This document shows positions 41,906-54,819 of a stretch of DNA of 64,000 bases, one piece after another. Source of the stretch: Streptomyces cinerochromogenes (lineage in GTDB: Bacteria > Actinomycetota > Actinomycetes > Streptomycetales > Streptomycetaceae); contig NZ_BMRM01000025.1 of the NCBI RefSeq assembly GCF_014648635.1, forward strand, positions 54,225 through 118,224, in the 5' to 3' direction. Positions within the stretch are counted from its first letter, which is position 1, and each line of letters starts with the position of its first letter. Made by a program: the position numbers and the translations under genes. A model generated the notes under the pieces. The model was not told the origin of the DNA. It saw nothing but the letters and a program-made list of their open reading frames with translations, and made no database searches.

Positions 41906-42439
41906 TCAGGAGTGGGACAGCTGTCCGGCGCCGCCCCTGCGGCGTATCCGCCCCTGCTCCCGCAGGCTCGCCCGCTCCTCGCGCCGGCGGGCGCGCCGCT
42001 CCCGCCGCAGGGACCGAGCCGTGCTGCTCGGCTCGGAGACCACACCGTTCCGCTGGTTCCACACCTGGCGGGTCACCCACACGTCGACCACGGCCCAGGT
42101 GGCCGCCACTGTGCTCGCCACGCTGCTGATCACCATGGGGAACGCCAGCCAGGACCCCGCCAACGTGCACAGGAACGCCACCATCGCCTGGACCAGCGTC
42201 ACCGCTATGACAAGGACCGCCCGCACCGCCGCCGTGCGCACCGGATCGGGCATCGGGTGCCGCCGTGCGGGCTCCTCCACCCACAACGTCCGATAGCCGT
42301 GCCCTCGTTCGCCGTGGACGGACTCTTCGGCGCGCGCTTGCGCCGGTATGCCGCGATCCGGCGCCCCTTGGCCCCGCCCCGCCTGCGAGCGCTCCGCCAC
42401 GCTCTCCTCGGGCGCCCTGCGCCGCTCCGCCGTGCCCAT
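41906..42439 (-). CDS. Small two-helix membrane protein, hypothetical
   Basis: The 177-residue product has a polar N-terminal half (about 1-70), then two hydrophobic segments (about 77-102 and 105-130). An Arg/Glu-rich C-terminal tail (RRERRARRREE) probably lies in the cytoplasm. I do not recognise the family. The ATG at 42439 has GGGGAG about 11 bases upstream; longer in-frame starts reach into sequence with poor codon bias. It is divergent from the conservon and ends 60 bases from the convergent reductase gene. Function unknown. Confidence 0.6.
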   Translation of the reverse strand: MGTAERRRAPEESVAERSQAGRGQGAPDRGIPAQARAEESVHGERGHGYRTLWVEEPARRHPMPDPVRTAAVRAVLVIAVTLVQAMVAFLCTLAGSWLAFPMVISSVASTVAATWAVVDVWVTRQVWNQRNGVVSEPSSTARSLRRERRARRREERASLREQGRIRRRGGAGQLSHS

Positions 42440-42859
42440 CACCGTGTCACTCCCCACCGCCAGCAGACCGCTCGCCCCCGGCGTCCGAAAACCCCGACTC
42501 CCCAGTGGCTGCCCGGCTTGCGCTGCTTTACGCCGCCAGGGTGCGGGATACGGCTCCTGTGGCCCATTCCGCCCCCATCTCCCATAGAGAAGGACGAACG
42601 AGATCCCGCAAAGATTCCCAACCGGCGAAGAATTCCGGCCAACCACCTGTCCGTGAGCCCGCCGCCGGGCGGGGCACGGGTATGGGATCGCGGTGACAAT
42701 CTCCCCCAATGCCCGGACAACTCGTCATCTCCCGCCCCGGTAGCGGAAGTTCACCCTCCGGACATGCCTTCGAGTTAACTGTGAGGCGGTAGTAGGCTCA
42801 CGCCGTTTGTAGACGGACATGAGCACCCCCGGCCGGCGGGGGTCGAGCTGGGGGAGGCC
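42440..42859. other. 420-base divergent spacer before the conservon
   Basis: This stretch is slightly less GC-rich than its surroundings and has no gene. A promoter candidate for cvnA is TTCGAG (42769-42774), an 18-base spacer and TAGGCT (42793-42798), giving a leader of about 55 bases. Nothing else was recognised. Confidence 0.5.
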
Positions 42860-45691
42860 ATGCGCTTTCGCGGGAAGTCGATCCGCCGGAAGATCGTGGC
42901 GCTGCTTCTCGTGCCGCTGGTGTCCCTGACCGCCATCTGGGGCTTCGCCACGGTGCTCACAGGCCGCGAAGTCGCCCGGCTGTTCCGCGTGACCGACGTC
43001 GTCGAGCAGATCGGCTACCCCGCCGAGGACACCGTCCGCGTCCTGCAGCAGGAGCGTCGTCAGACCCTCGTCTACCTCGCCGACCCACGTGCCTCGGAAA
43101 CGCTGTCGGGACTGCACCGCACCCGTGCCGCCACCGACCGGACGATCAGCACCCTCCGCAGGAACGCCAAGGACCACGACCTGAGGGACGACCTGGACAC
43201 GGACGACGGCGAGCAGCTCACCGCCGTCCTGGACGCCCTCAACGGTCTCGACACGCTGCGCCGCGGCGTCGAGGACGGAACCGTCACCCGCGCCCAGGCG
43301 CTCAGGCTCTACAACCGCCTCGTGGACCCCTGCTACGCGCTCATCGCGTCCCTCGACGGCATCGACGACGTCGAGGTCGACAAGCAGGCCCGAGCCCTCG
43401 TGAACATCACCCGCGCCCGCGAGCTGCTCTCCCGCGAGGACGCCCTGCTCGGCTCCTCCCTGGTCGTCGGCCGGCTCACCCGCGACGAGACCCGTGAGAT
43501 CTCCGACCTCGTCGCCCAGCGCACGCTCCTGTACGACATCAGCCTGCCGCTGCTGCCCGCCGCCGAGCGCGAACGCTACGAACGCTTCTGGAACAACGCC
43601 ACCACGGCCCCGCTGCGCGTGGCCGAACGAGCCGTCATCGGCACGGACTCCGGCACCCCCCGCAGTGTCACGGCGAAGAGCTGGGACTCCGCCGCGGCAA
43701 GCGTCCTCGACGAACTGGGCACCCTGGACGACGGGGTGGGTGACCGCTTCCAGGACCGTACGCGCCCCGTCGCCGTGGAGGTCATCGCGGAGGCGGCCAT
43801 CGCGGGCGTCCTCGGCCTGGTCGCGCTCCTGCTCTCCGTCTTCCTGTCCATCCGCGTCGGCCGCGCTCTCGTCCGCGACCTGCGCCAGCTGCGCCTGGAG
43901 GCGCACGAGGCGTCCGGTGTCCGGCTGCCCAGCGTGATGCGCCGGCTGTCCGCGGGTGAAGAGGTCGACGTCGAGACCGAGGTGCCCCGCCTGGAGTACG
44001 ACAAGACCGAGATCGGCGAGGTCGGACAGGCTCTCAACACCCTGCAGCGCGCGGCGGTCGAGGCCGCCGTCAAACAGGCCGAACTGCGCGCCGGTGTATC
44101 CGAGGTCTTCGTCAATCTCGCCCGCCGCAGCCAGGTGCTGCTGCACAAGCAGCTGACGCTCCTCGACAGCATGGAGCGCCGCACCGAGGACACCGACGAA
44201 CTCGCCGACCTGTTCCGCCTGGACCACCTCACCACCCGGATGCGCCGGCACGCCGAGGGCCTGGTGATCCTCTCCGGTGCCGCGCCCTCCCGCCAGTGGC
44301 GGCGGCCCGTGCAGCTCATGGACGTCGTCCGTGCCGCGGTCGCCGAGGTCGAGGACTACGAGCGCATCGAGGTCCGGCGCCTGCCGCGGGTCGCCGTCAC
44401 CGGCCCCGCCGTCGCCGACCTCACCCACCTCGTGGCCGAACTGCTGGAGAACGCCACCGTCTTCTCACCCCCGCACACCGCCGTCCAGGTCGTCGGCGAG
44501 CGGGTCGCCAACGGCTTCACCCTGGAGATCCACGACCGGGGTCTCGGTATGACGGCCGAGGCTCTCCTGGACGCCAATCTGCGCCTCGCCGAGACTCCCG
44601 AGTTCGAACTCTCCGACACCGACCGGCTCGGCCTGTTCGTGGTCAGCCGCCTCGCCCAGCGCCAGAACGTCCGGGTCTCCCTCCAGCCGTCGCCGTACGG
44701 CGGCACCACGGCGGTGGTGTTCATCCCCGACGCACTGCTGAGCGACGACGTCCCGGACACCAACGGCATCGGCTTCCGGCTCGACCGGGACCGTCCCGCG
44801 AAGGGCACCGAGCAGGCGCTGGGCCGTGCCACCGGACGGTCCCCGGCGCCCCTGCAACTGCCCGGCCTGCCGACCTCCCTGCTGGACGGCCCGGTCGAGC
44901 TGGAGGCGCCCGTCGATCTCGACGCGCTGGACGACTTCCCCGGCGCCCTCCCGGACGAGGACAGCGAGCGCGGCGGCCTGTTCCGCCCCCGCCGGTCCCG
45001 CCCGGGTGGCGACGAGCAGCAGGACGCCCCGGAGGCCGACCGGCCCTCCCGTGACGAGACCGGCGAACACGGGGCCATACCCCTGCCCCGGCGGCAGACC
45101 CCCAAGCTCGTCAGCTCGCACGGCAAGCCCGTCAGCGACCAGCGGCCCCGCCGCGGTGAACCGGACCCCGGGCCCTCCGCCGGTCCGCGCCGCTCCGACG
45201 CGGGCGGACTGGCCCCGCTGCCCGCCCGCCGCCGCGGTACCGCCTCCCGGCGCCCCGCCGGACCCACCGACCGGACGGAGGACCGCTCCGCCACCCCGGC
45301 CGAGGGCGCGGGCACGACGTCCGAGGCCCCGGCACTGCCCCGGCGCACCCGGCCCGGGACACCCGGCACCGGCGGCCCGGCGGACACTCCACCGCCCCGC
45401 GGCGGCACGACCGCACCCGCCGGCGACGCACGCCCCGACCCGGGCGCCGAACCGGGCATCGGAGCGCTGCCCCGGCGTGTACGCCAGGCCAGCCTGGCCC
45501 CCCAGCTCAAGCAGGACACCGAACGGCGCGCCGAGAGCGCGGCGCCGGCCGCCGACCGCGACGCCGACGAGGTCCGCAGCCGGATGGCCTCGCTCCAGCG
45601 GGGCTGGCAGCGCGGCCGGGAGGAGAACGCCGCGGGCGACGGGGCCCGGAACGGCACAGCACGAGGAACGACTAAGGGGGACGGTCGATGA
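42860..45691 (+). CDS. cvnA: CvnA-type sensor histidine kinase with nitrate/nitrite-sensor-like domain
   Basis: The protein has 943 residues. A transmembrane helix lies at about 13-37, then an extracellular helical domain of the nitrate/nitrite-sensing type (38-300) and a second helix (about 307-330). A HAMP-like linker, a dimerisation helix (LFRLDHLTTRMRRHAE, about 452-467) and an ATPase domain follow, with N-box ELLENATVFS and G-box DRGLGM. The last ~290 residues are Pro/Arg/Ala-rich and probably disordered. It is the membrane sensor of a conservon, the Streptomyces system that feeds a small GTPase (CvnD) through CvnB and CvnC. GGGGAGG precedes the ATG. No paired response regulator is present, as usual for conservons. 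Confidence 0.9.
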   Translation: MRFRGKSIRRKIVALLLVPLVSLTAIWGFATVLTGREVARLFRVTDVVEQIGYPAEDTVRVLQQERRQTLVYLADPRASETLSGLHRTRAATDRTISTLRRNAKDHDLRDDLDTDDGEQLTAVLDALNGLDTLRRGVEDGTVTRAQALRLYNRLVDPCYALIASLDGIDDVEVDKQARALVNITRARELLSREDALLGSSLVVGRLTRDETREISDLVAQRTLLYDISLPLLPAAERERYERFWNNATTAPLRVAERAVIGTDSGTPRSVTAKSWDSAAASVLDELGTLDDGVGDRFQDRTRPVAVEVIAEAAIAGVLGLVALLLSVFLSIRVGRALVRDLRQLRLEAHEASGVRLPSVMRRLSAGEEVDVETEVPRLEYDKTEIGEVGQALNTLQRAAVEAAVKQAELRAGVSEVFVNLARRSQVLLHKQLTLLDSMERRTEDTDELADLFRLDHLTTRMRRHAEGLVILSGAAPSRQWRRPVQLMDVVRAAVAEVEDYERIEVRRLPRVAVTGPAVADLTHLVAELLENATVFSPPHTAVQVVGERVANGFTLEIHDRGLGMTAEALLDANLRLAETPEFELSDTDRLGLFVVSRLAQRQNVRVSLQPSPYGGTTAVVFIPDALLSDDVPDTNGIGFRLDRDRPAKGTEQALGRATGRSPAPLQLPGLPTSLLDGPVELEAPVDLDALDDFPGALPDEDSERGGLFRPRRSRPGGDEQQDAPEADRPSRDETGEHGAIPLPRRQTPKLVSSHGKPVSDQRPRRGEPDPGPSAGPRRSDAGGLAPLPARRRGTASRRPAGPTDRTEDRSATPAEGAGTTSEAPALPRRTRPGTPGTGGPADTPPPRGGTTAPAGDARPDPGAEPGIGALPRRVRQASLAPQLKQDTERRAESAAPAADRDADEVRSRMASLQRGWQRGREENAAGDGARNGTARGTTKGDGR

Positions 45692-46122
45692 CCGCACCGA
45701 AGGCGACCGGCCACACGGCGACCGGCAAGGGGGAGCTGAACTGGCTCCTGGACGACCTGGTCGACCGGGTCGCCAGCATCCGCAAGGCCGTCATTCTGTC
45801 CGGCGACGGACTGCCGACGGGGGTTTCCAAGGACCTGACCAGGGAGGACAGCGAGCATCTGGCCGCCGTGGCGTCCGGCTTCCACAGCCTCGCCAAGGGC
45901 GTGGGCCGACACTTCGACGCGGGCAGCGTCCGGCAGACGGTGGTCGAGCTGGACGACGCCTTCCTCTTCGTCACCGCCGCCGGGGACGGCAGCTGCCTCG
46001 CCGTCCTCTCGGACGCGGAATCGGACATCGGACAGGTGGCCTACGAGATGACGCTCCTGGTCAAGCGGGTCGGCGTGCATCTGGGCACCGCCCCGCGCAC
46101 CGATCTGCCCGCAGACGGGTAG
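45688..46122 (+). CDS. cvnB: CvnB, roadblock/LC7-domain protein
   Basis: This 144-residue roadblock/LC7 protein contains LNWLLDDLVDRVASIRKAVILSGDGLPTG at the N-terminus (key blocks LLDDLV, AVILSGDGLP) and the family sheet QTVVELDDAFLFV. Roadblock proteins bind or activate the conservon GTPase at the membrane, as MglB does for MglA. The ATG overlaps the stop of cvnA as ATGA, and cvnC starts 9 bases after its stop. Length and order are standard for conservons. Confidence 0.93.
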   Translation: MTAPKATGHTATGKGELNWLLDDLVDRVASIRKAVILSGDGLPTGVSKDLTREDSEHLAAVASGFHSLAKGVGRHFDAGSVRQTVVELDDAFLFVTAAGDGSCLAVLSDAESDIGQVAYEMTLLVKRVGVHLGTAPRTDLPADG

Positions 46123-46131
46123 TGGGATGGC

Positions 46132-46527
46132 ATGAGCGCAGACGGTCAGGGAAGAAGTCACTGGTTCGACGACGAGGCCGGGCCGGTCGTCCGTCCGTAC
46201 GCCATGACGCGCGGCCGCACCACGAGTGCGGCCCAGCACCGCCTCGACCTGATCGCGGTGGTGGTCGCGGAACCCGGGACCGGCGACCCGGAATCGGACC
46301 CGACGCTGTCCCCCGAACACGTGGAGATCGTCGGACTCTGCAGGGACACACCGCAGTCCGTCGCCGAACTCGCCGCGGAACTCGATCTGCCCATCGGTGT
46401 CGTCCGTGTTCTCATCGGCGACCTGGTGCACGCGGAACTCGTCCATGTGAACCGCCCGGTCCCCCCGGCCGAGCTGCCGGACGAGAGTATTCTGCGCGAC
46501 GTGATCAACGGCCTCCGGGCGCTGTGA
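46132..46527 (+). CDS. cvnC: CvnC, DUF742 protein
   Basis: The 131-residue product has the DUF742 signature: WFDDEAGPVVRPYAMTRGRT (first 40 residues), then a winged-helix-like part with ALCRDTPQS-type start (here GLCRDTPQSVAELAAELDLP, about 63-82) and GVVRVLIGDLVHAELVHV. DUF742 proteins are the third partner of conservons; their biochemical role is unclear. Normally cvnD follows at once, but here the start of a 3.6-kb 5-oxoprolinase gene lies 24 bases downstream. Confidence 0.93.
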   Translation: MSADGQGRSHWFDDEAGPVVRPYAMTRGRTTSAAQHRLDLIAVVVAEPGTGDPESDPTLSPEHVEIVGLCRDTPQSVAELAAELDLPIGVVRVLIGDLVHAELVHVNRPVPPAELPDESILRDVINGLRAL

Positions 46528-46551
46528 CCGGCGCGGAAGCGGGGTAGCGAC

Positions 46552-50170
<3,619 letters not shown>

Positions 50171-50190
<20 letters not shown>

Positions 50191-50776
50191 GCGCGGCAAG
50201 CCCCCGGTCGAGCCCGTCACGCTCAAGATCCTTGTGGCCGGCGGTTTCGGCGTGGGCAAGACGACCCTCGTCGGCGCGGTCAGCGAGATCAGGCCGCTGC
50301 GCACCGAGGAACTGCTCACCGAGGCCGGGCGGCCCGTCGACGACACCAGCGGTGTGGAGGGCAAGCACACCACCACCGTGGCCATGGACTTCGGCCGCAT
50401 CACCGTGCGCGAGGACCTGGTGCTCTACCTCTTCGGGACGCCCGGGCAGGAGCGGTTCTGGTTCATGTGGGACGAACTGTCCGAGGGCGCGCTCGGTGCC
50501 GTCGTCCTCGCCGACACGCGGCGTCTGGAGGACTGCTTCGCCGCTGTCGACTACTTCGAGCGGCGTTCCATACCCTTCCTCGTCGCCGTCAACTGTTTCG
50601 AGGGAGCGGCCCGGTACCCCGCCGAGTCCGTCCGCCAGGCGCTCGACCTGGACGACGACGTGCCCGTCCTGCTGTGCGACGCGCGCGACCGGGAGTCGGT
50701 CAAGGAGGTGCTCATCGGACTCGTCCGGCACGCGATGCAGTACGCGGCCGACCATCGCCAGGCCGTGCCCGGCTGA
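50171..50776 (+). CDS. cvnD: CvnD, small Ras-like GTPase of a conservon
   Basis: This 201-residue GTP-binding protein has the P-loop GGFGVGKTT (24-32), switch II region FGTPGQERFWFMW (about 81-93) and the typical conservon ending. The NKxD-type specificity motif is altered to VNCFEG, as in other CvnD/MglA-like proteins. It would relay the state of the CvnA sensor. The ATG at 50171 lies inside the end of the 5-oxoprolinase gene, and its ribosome site (CAGGAGAAG) is embedded there too. Expression is therefore coupled to that enzyme. A strong terminator follows. Confidence 0.92.
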
Positions 50777-50784
50777 CCGGCAGG

Positions 50785-50822
50785 CACGGCCCGTACCCCC
50801 GCCGACCGGGGTACGGGCCGTG
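50785..50822 (+). terminator. Terminator of the conservon operon
   Basis: A perfect 15-base-pair stem, CACGGCCCGTACCCC with GGGGTACGGGCCGTG, has an 8-base loop and starts 9 bases after the cvnD stop. No T run follows, as is frequent in this genus. Confidence 0.8.
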
Positions 50823-51369
50823 GTCCTGTGCGGAGCGCCCACGCGCGCGTGCGCGGATTTCTACGAGCACGCCGAAACCCCGGCCGAACGCGATCACGGG
50901 CCGGCCCGAGCCCCGCGCCCTGGGGTGTCCGAAGGGGACGGCGGCGCAGACGCCCGCGCCGGACGGGATCAGAACCGAGGTGCCGACGACCTCCCCGACG
51001 AAAACGTCTCCGTGGCTCATGGCGGCTCCTTGGCGTCGGTGGGGGGCGATCGGCCCCGGCCTGTCGTGCGGGACGGTCCCCTCGGCGACTCCGGCCGGAG
51101 GCGGTGAGGACCCCGCGGCCCGCCCGGCGTCCGTGCGAGCGTGCCGTGTCGCAGCCGGACCGCCCTGGAAGACCGGCCCGTGGAGCAGGACCGACCCGTG
51201 CCGAAGTGCCTGATAGCGCCGAGAATGTACGGCGATGTCGGCCGACACCGGGAAGTGTTCACCGGCATCCCGGGGGCGTCAAGGATGCCGGCGGCGACGG
51301 TGACACCCGCCTTCTCGCGGGCTCCGGCGGCGCCGGTCCGCGGCAACGGGCGTAGCCGGACCGGCCGTT
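50823..51369. other. Spacer with decayed sequence between cvnD and the EAL-CBS-GGDEF gene
   Basis: Apart from the glpF remnant (50856-51020) nothing coding is convincing. The remaining 350 bases up to 51369 lie upstream of the remnant on the minus strand and may be its former promoter region, but no operator or promoter was recognised. Confidence 0.5.
50856..51020 (-). pseudogene. glpF: Remnant of an aquaporin/glycerol facilitator gene, N-terminal 55 codons
   Basis: From ATG 51020 the minus strand reads a 55-residue stretch closely resembling the start of actinobacterial GlpF. It has GDVFVGEVVGTSVLI, GAGVCAAV, a few altered positions, then VIAFGRGFGVLV. After that the match ends and the frame runs into Arg/Ala-rich nonsense. 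The NPA pore motifs and all later helices are missing, and no glpK or glpD gene is nearby. Pro and Arg substitutions within the hydrophobic helix suggest decay. It is probably what is left after deletion of a glycerol operon. Confidence 0.7.
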
Positions 51370-53022
51370 TCACCAGCCCGGCTCGGCGGCCGCGTATCCG
51401 GCCGGCGCCGGGGCCGGCCCCGGGCCGCCGCGCCGGACCTCGTGGCCGGGGAGCCCGGCGCGCCCGAGCACCCAGCTCGCGCCGTTCAGAGCCTTGGCGG
51501 CCTTCTTCAGCGGGGCGAGATGGGCGGCGGCCTGGTGATGGTCACCGACGCTGCCCGGGCCGCAGACGACGGTCGCCAGGGAGAGGGTGACCGGGCGTCC
51601 GCCCGCCGCCCAGGGAGCGTCCAGCACGGCCGCCACCAGCGGATCGAGCGCCTCCTCCTCGGCCAGCACCAGGAAGTCGTCCCCGCCGATGTGCCCCACG
51701 CGCGCGTGCCCCGCGACGGCCTGCTGGAGCGCGCGGCCCACCGCGCGGATCAGCTCGTCGCCCGCGGCGAACCCGGCCCCGTCGTTGACCTGCTTGAAGT
51801 GGTCGATGTCCAGCCAGCTGAGCGCGAACGCCCGCCCGTCGGAGATCCGCCGGTCCACCTCGCTCACGATCGCATCCGAACCGGGCAGCCGGGTCAGCGG
51901 GTTGAGCCCGGCGGCCTCCTCGACCCGGTTCTCGGCCAGAGCCCGCACCAGATCCGCCAGCCGTACCACCCCCACGCACCTGCCCCGTGCGTCGACCACC
52001 GCCACGTCGTCGGAGGTCCGGTCCCGGCCGCCGACCGCCACCACGTCCAGCACCTCCCACGCCGTCGCGTCGACGCCGACCGTGCGGGGCGCGTCACCCA
52101 GCTTGAAGGCGGGCCGGTCGGCGTACAGGGCGTGTCCGTAGCGGCCGGACATCGACAGCAGGAAGCGCGAACGGTGCACCGAGCGGACGGGCCGCCCGGC
52201 CGGGTCCACCAGCAGCACCCCCGAGACGTCCGGAGAACCGGTCAGCAGCGCCCGCACCTGCCCCGCCGAGACCGTCAGCGGCAGTAGGGCGGCGGGCCGC
52301 ACGAACTCCCGCACCGACGGCCCGGAGCGGGGCGCGGCCACGGCACCGGGAGTCAGCGGCGGAACGTATACGTCCGCTGCGGGAATCCGGGCCGGCGGCG
52401 CGAACAGCTCACCCTGGGCCAACTGGGCGCCGGCCGACAGGGCAGCCGCGCACTGGAGCTCGGTCTCCACGCCCTCCACCGCCACCAGAGCGCCCAGTTC
52501 CTCGCACAGCGTCCGCATCGCCCGGACGGCGGCCGGCCGGGCCAGCAGGGGGGCGTCGAGCTTGACCAGGTCGGGGGAGAGGTCGGTGAGCAGCCTGAGG
52601 GGTACGTCGCCGTCGCCGATGCCGTCCGCGCTGATCCGGAACCCCTGTTCGCGCAGCGCGGCCACCGCCTCCAGCAGGGCCCGCTGCGGCACGTGCGTGT
52701 AGGGCGGGACGATGTCGAGCGTCACCTCCCAGGTCATGCGTCCCGCCGCGCGCACGGCGTCGCGCAGCGGTGTGAGGCCGCCGAGGTCGGCGAGCGTGGC
52801 CGCGAACACGTTCAGGTGCAGCGGCAGCAGCGTCTCTTTGCGGGCCGCCGCGCGGAGCGCCAGCACGGTCAGCCTGCCGTCCAGTTCGGGATTCCGGCGG
52901 GCCTCGGCCAGGACATCGCCGGTCTCCGGGCGGGCGAGTATCTCCAGTGCGGCGACCGCGCCCGTCCTCAGGTTCACCACCGGCTGGAAGGCGAAGCGGA
53001 GATTATCCGTCCAGGAGTGCAC
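51370..53022 (-). CDS. EAL-CBS-GGDEF protein with degenerate catalytic motifs
   Basis: The 550-residue protein has an EAL-like domain (about 1-230), a CBS-like pair (about 255-380) and a GGDEF domain (about 385-520). The EAL motif reads EIL and the DDFGTG loop reads DGIGDG, losing a metal-binding Asp; the Lys in LVKLD and EGVE are kept. The cyclase signature reads GGDDF instead of GG(D/E)EF, and no RxxD inhibitory site precedes it. It may therefore be a c-di-GMP or nucleotide sensor and not an active enzyme (inference). No membrane segment is present. The GTG at 53022 is the first start before the domain; upstream in-frame codons lack coding bias. Confidence 0.8.
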   Translation of the reverse strand: MHSWTDNLRFAFQPVVNLRTGAVAALEILARPETGDVLAEARRNPELDGRLTVLALRAAARKETLLPLHLNVFAATLADLGGLTPLRDAVRAAGRMTWEVTLDIVPPYTHVPQRALLEAVAALREQGFRISADGIGDGDVPLRLLTDLSPDLVKLDAPLLARPAAVRAMRTLCEELGALVAVEGVETELQCAAALSAGAQLAQGELFAPPARIPAADVYVPPLTPGAVAAPRSGPSVREFVRPAALLPLTVSAGQVRALLTGSPDVSGVLLVDPAGRPVRSVHRSRFLLSMSGRYGHALYADRPAFKLGDAPRTVGVDATAWEVLDVVAVGGRDRTSDDVAVVDARGRCVGVVRLADLVRALAENRVEEAAGLNPLTRLPGSDAIVSEVDRRISDGRAFALSWLDIDHFKQVNDGAGFAAGDELIRAVGRALQQAVAGHARVGHIGGDDFLVLAEEEALDPLVAAVLDAPWAAGGRPVTLSLATVVCGPGSVGDHHQAAAHLAPLKKAAKALNGASWVLGRAGLPGHEVRRGGPGPAPAPAGYAAAEPGW

Positions 53023-53156
53023 GGGAGCATGATGGCGCTGCCCGCGGACGCCCAAGCGCAGTTCATGAGACGTTCACGCAGGATTCCGGGCCGATCACAC
53101 AGCGTGGAAGCGCCCCATCGCCCCGCGGGGCGCATAAGGCGCAGGCCCGGCCCCGC

Positions 53157-54347
53157 TCACCGTACGGCGACCACCGACGAGCCATGCCCGAACAATCCCT
53201 GGTTGGCGGTGATGCCCACGCGTGCCCCGGCGACCTGGCGGTCCCCCGCCGCGCCTCTCAACTGCCAGGTCAGCTCGCACACCTGGGCGATGGCCTGCGC
53301 CGGCACCGCCTCACCGAAGGAGGCCAGCCCGCCGCTGGTGTTCACGGGTATCCGGCCGCCCGGGGCGGTCACGCCCTCCCGGAGGAGTTTCGCACCCTCG
53401 CCCTCGCCGCAGAGCCCCAGGTCCTCGTACCACTGCAGCTCCAGCGCGGTGGACAGGTCGTACACCTCGGCCAGGGACAGGTCCTCGGGGCCGATGCCCG
53501 CCTCCTCGTACGCGGCCCGGGCGATGGACGCGCGGAAGGTCTCCGCCGCGGGCGCCACCGCGACCGCGGAGTCCGTGGCGATGTCCGGCAGGTCCAGCAC
53601 CGTGTTCGGGAAGCGGGGCGTCACCGTCGACACCGCCCGGATCCGCACCGGCCGGACGGCACCGTGCCGGTGTGCGAAGTCCAGGCTGGACAGCACCAGG
53701 GCGGCCCCGCCGTCGGACGTGGCGCAGATGTCCAGCAGCCGCAGCGGATCCGCGACCACCGCGGAGGCGGCCACCTCCTCGGCGGTGACCCGTCTGCGGT
53801 ACCGGGCGTACGGATTGAGCGCTCCGAGCGCGGCGTTCTTCACCTTGACCAGCGCGAAGTCCTCCGGGGTGTCCCCGTGCACCGCCATCCGCCGCCGCGC
53901 GTACAGCCCGAAGTACGCCGGATTCGTCGCGCCCAGCAGACGGAAGCGCAGCCAGTCCGGATCGTCGGGGCGGTCCCCGCCGGCGGGCCGGAAGAATCCC
54001 TTCGGCGCGGCGTCCGCGCCCACCACGAGGACGACGTCCGCGAGACCGGCGAGGATCTGGGCCCGCGCGGCGGCGATGGCCTGGGCCCCGGACGCGCACG
54101 CCGCGTACACACTGGTCACCCTGGCTCCCTGCCAGCCCAGGGCCTTGGCGAAGGTGGCCCCCGCGACATGCCCTGGATAGCCGCCGCGCACCGTGTCCGC
54201 GCCCACGACGGATCCGACGTCCCGCCAGTCGAGAGCGGCGTCCGTGAGCGCCGCGCGGGCCGCCGCCGTCCCGTACTCCACGAAGCCCCGGCCCCACTTG
54301 CCCCAGGGGTGCATACCCGCACCGAGGACCGCCACGTCGTCCGTCAT
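53157..54347 (-). CDS. Thiolase-like lipid-transfer protein (SCP-x type)
   Basis: The 396-residue thiolase-fold protein has the nucleophile Cys in VYAACASGAQA (about 90) and the late motifs NTSGGLASFGEAVPA and GLFGHGSSVV. The second catalytic Cys of ordinary thiolases is absent, as in SCP2/Ltp-type proteins. Ltp-type members with a DUF35 partner cleave branched acyl-CoA side chains, for instance of steroids. The start overlaps the stop of the DUF35 gene as ATGA, so the two are made together. The substrate here is unknown. Confidence 0.85.
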   Translation of the reverse strand: MTDDVAVLGAGMHPWGKWGRGFVEYGTAAARAALTDAALDWRDVGSVVGADTVRGGYPGHVAGATFAKALGWQGARVTSVYAACASGAQAIAAARAQILAGLADVVLVVGADAAPKGFFRPAGGDRPDDPDWLRFRLLGATNPAYFGLYARRRMAVHGDTPEDFALVKVKNAALGALNPYARYRRRVTAEEVAASAVVADPLRLLDICATSDGGAALVLSSLDFAHRHGAVRPVRIRAVSTVTPRFPNTVLDLPDIATDSAVAVAPAAETFRASIARAAYEEAGIGPEDLSLAEVYDLSTALELQWYEDLGLCGEGEGAKLLREGVTAPGGRIPVNTSGGLASFGEAVPAQAIAQVCELTWQLRGAAGDRQVAGARVGITANQGLFGHGSSVVAVR

Positions 54348-54790
54348 GCCGCCACCCCCGTCGGCCGCCAGTGCCAGATCGTCCAGGTCGTCTCCGCGTC
54401 CCGGTGGAGCACACCGGGGACGACCTCCACCTCCATGCCCACCGTCAGTCCGGCGACGGTGACCCCGGGAGCCGCCTGCCCCAGGACCACGATCCGCTCG
54501 GCGTCCAGCTCCACCGCGATCAACGCGTACGGCTCCCACGGAAGTTCCGGATTGCTCACATAGGGTGACGGCGGGCGGTACCGGCTGTCGGTGTACGACC
54601 AGATCCGCCCCTTCTGTGACAGTGGGATCTCCTCCAGGGGGCCGCCCGCGCAGTGCGGGTTGCGGCAGTGGACGTCCTCGCGCGGGAAGAAGACCGAGGC
54701 GCAGGCCGTGCAGCGGGTGCCCAGGAGCCGGAAGCCGTCACCCTCACCGGTGAACCAGCCGGCGACCGCGGGCTTGCGTGTGTGCGGCAA
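54344..54790 (-). CDS. DUF35 OB-fold acyl-CoA-binding partner of the thiolase
   Basis: This 148-residue protein has a rubredoxin-like zinc ribbon (CTACASVFFP with a later CRNPHC) followed by an OB fold (GRIWSYT onward, WEPYALIAVEL). This is the DUF35 layout of proteins that form a complex with SCP-x thiolases. The TTG at 54790 is chosen because AGGGAGG stands 6 bases before it and the family N-terminus begins there; longer frames upstream are not conserved in style. A palindromic operator candidate (54820-54834) lies just upstream. Confidence 0.8.
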   Translation of the reverse strand: MPHTRKPAVAGWFTGEGDGFRLLGTRCTACASVFFPREDVHCRNPHCAGGPLEEIPLSQKGRIWSYTDSRYRPPSPYVSNPELPWEPYALIAVELDAERIVVLGQAAPGVTVAGLTVGMEVEVVPGVLHRDAETTWTIWHWRPTGVAA

Positions 54791-54819
54791 AGGTCCTCCC
54801 TGTGTCCCTGTGATCCGAT

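Noticed and set aside
42595..42620. GGAAT and GTT on the minus strand resembling a SigR promoter
   Set aside because: Spacing is 14 bases instead of 18, and the nearest minus-strand gene lies well downstream.
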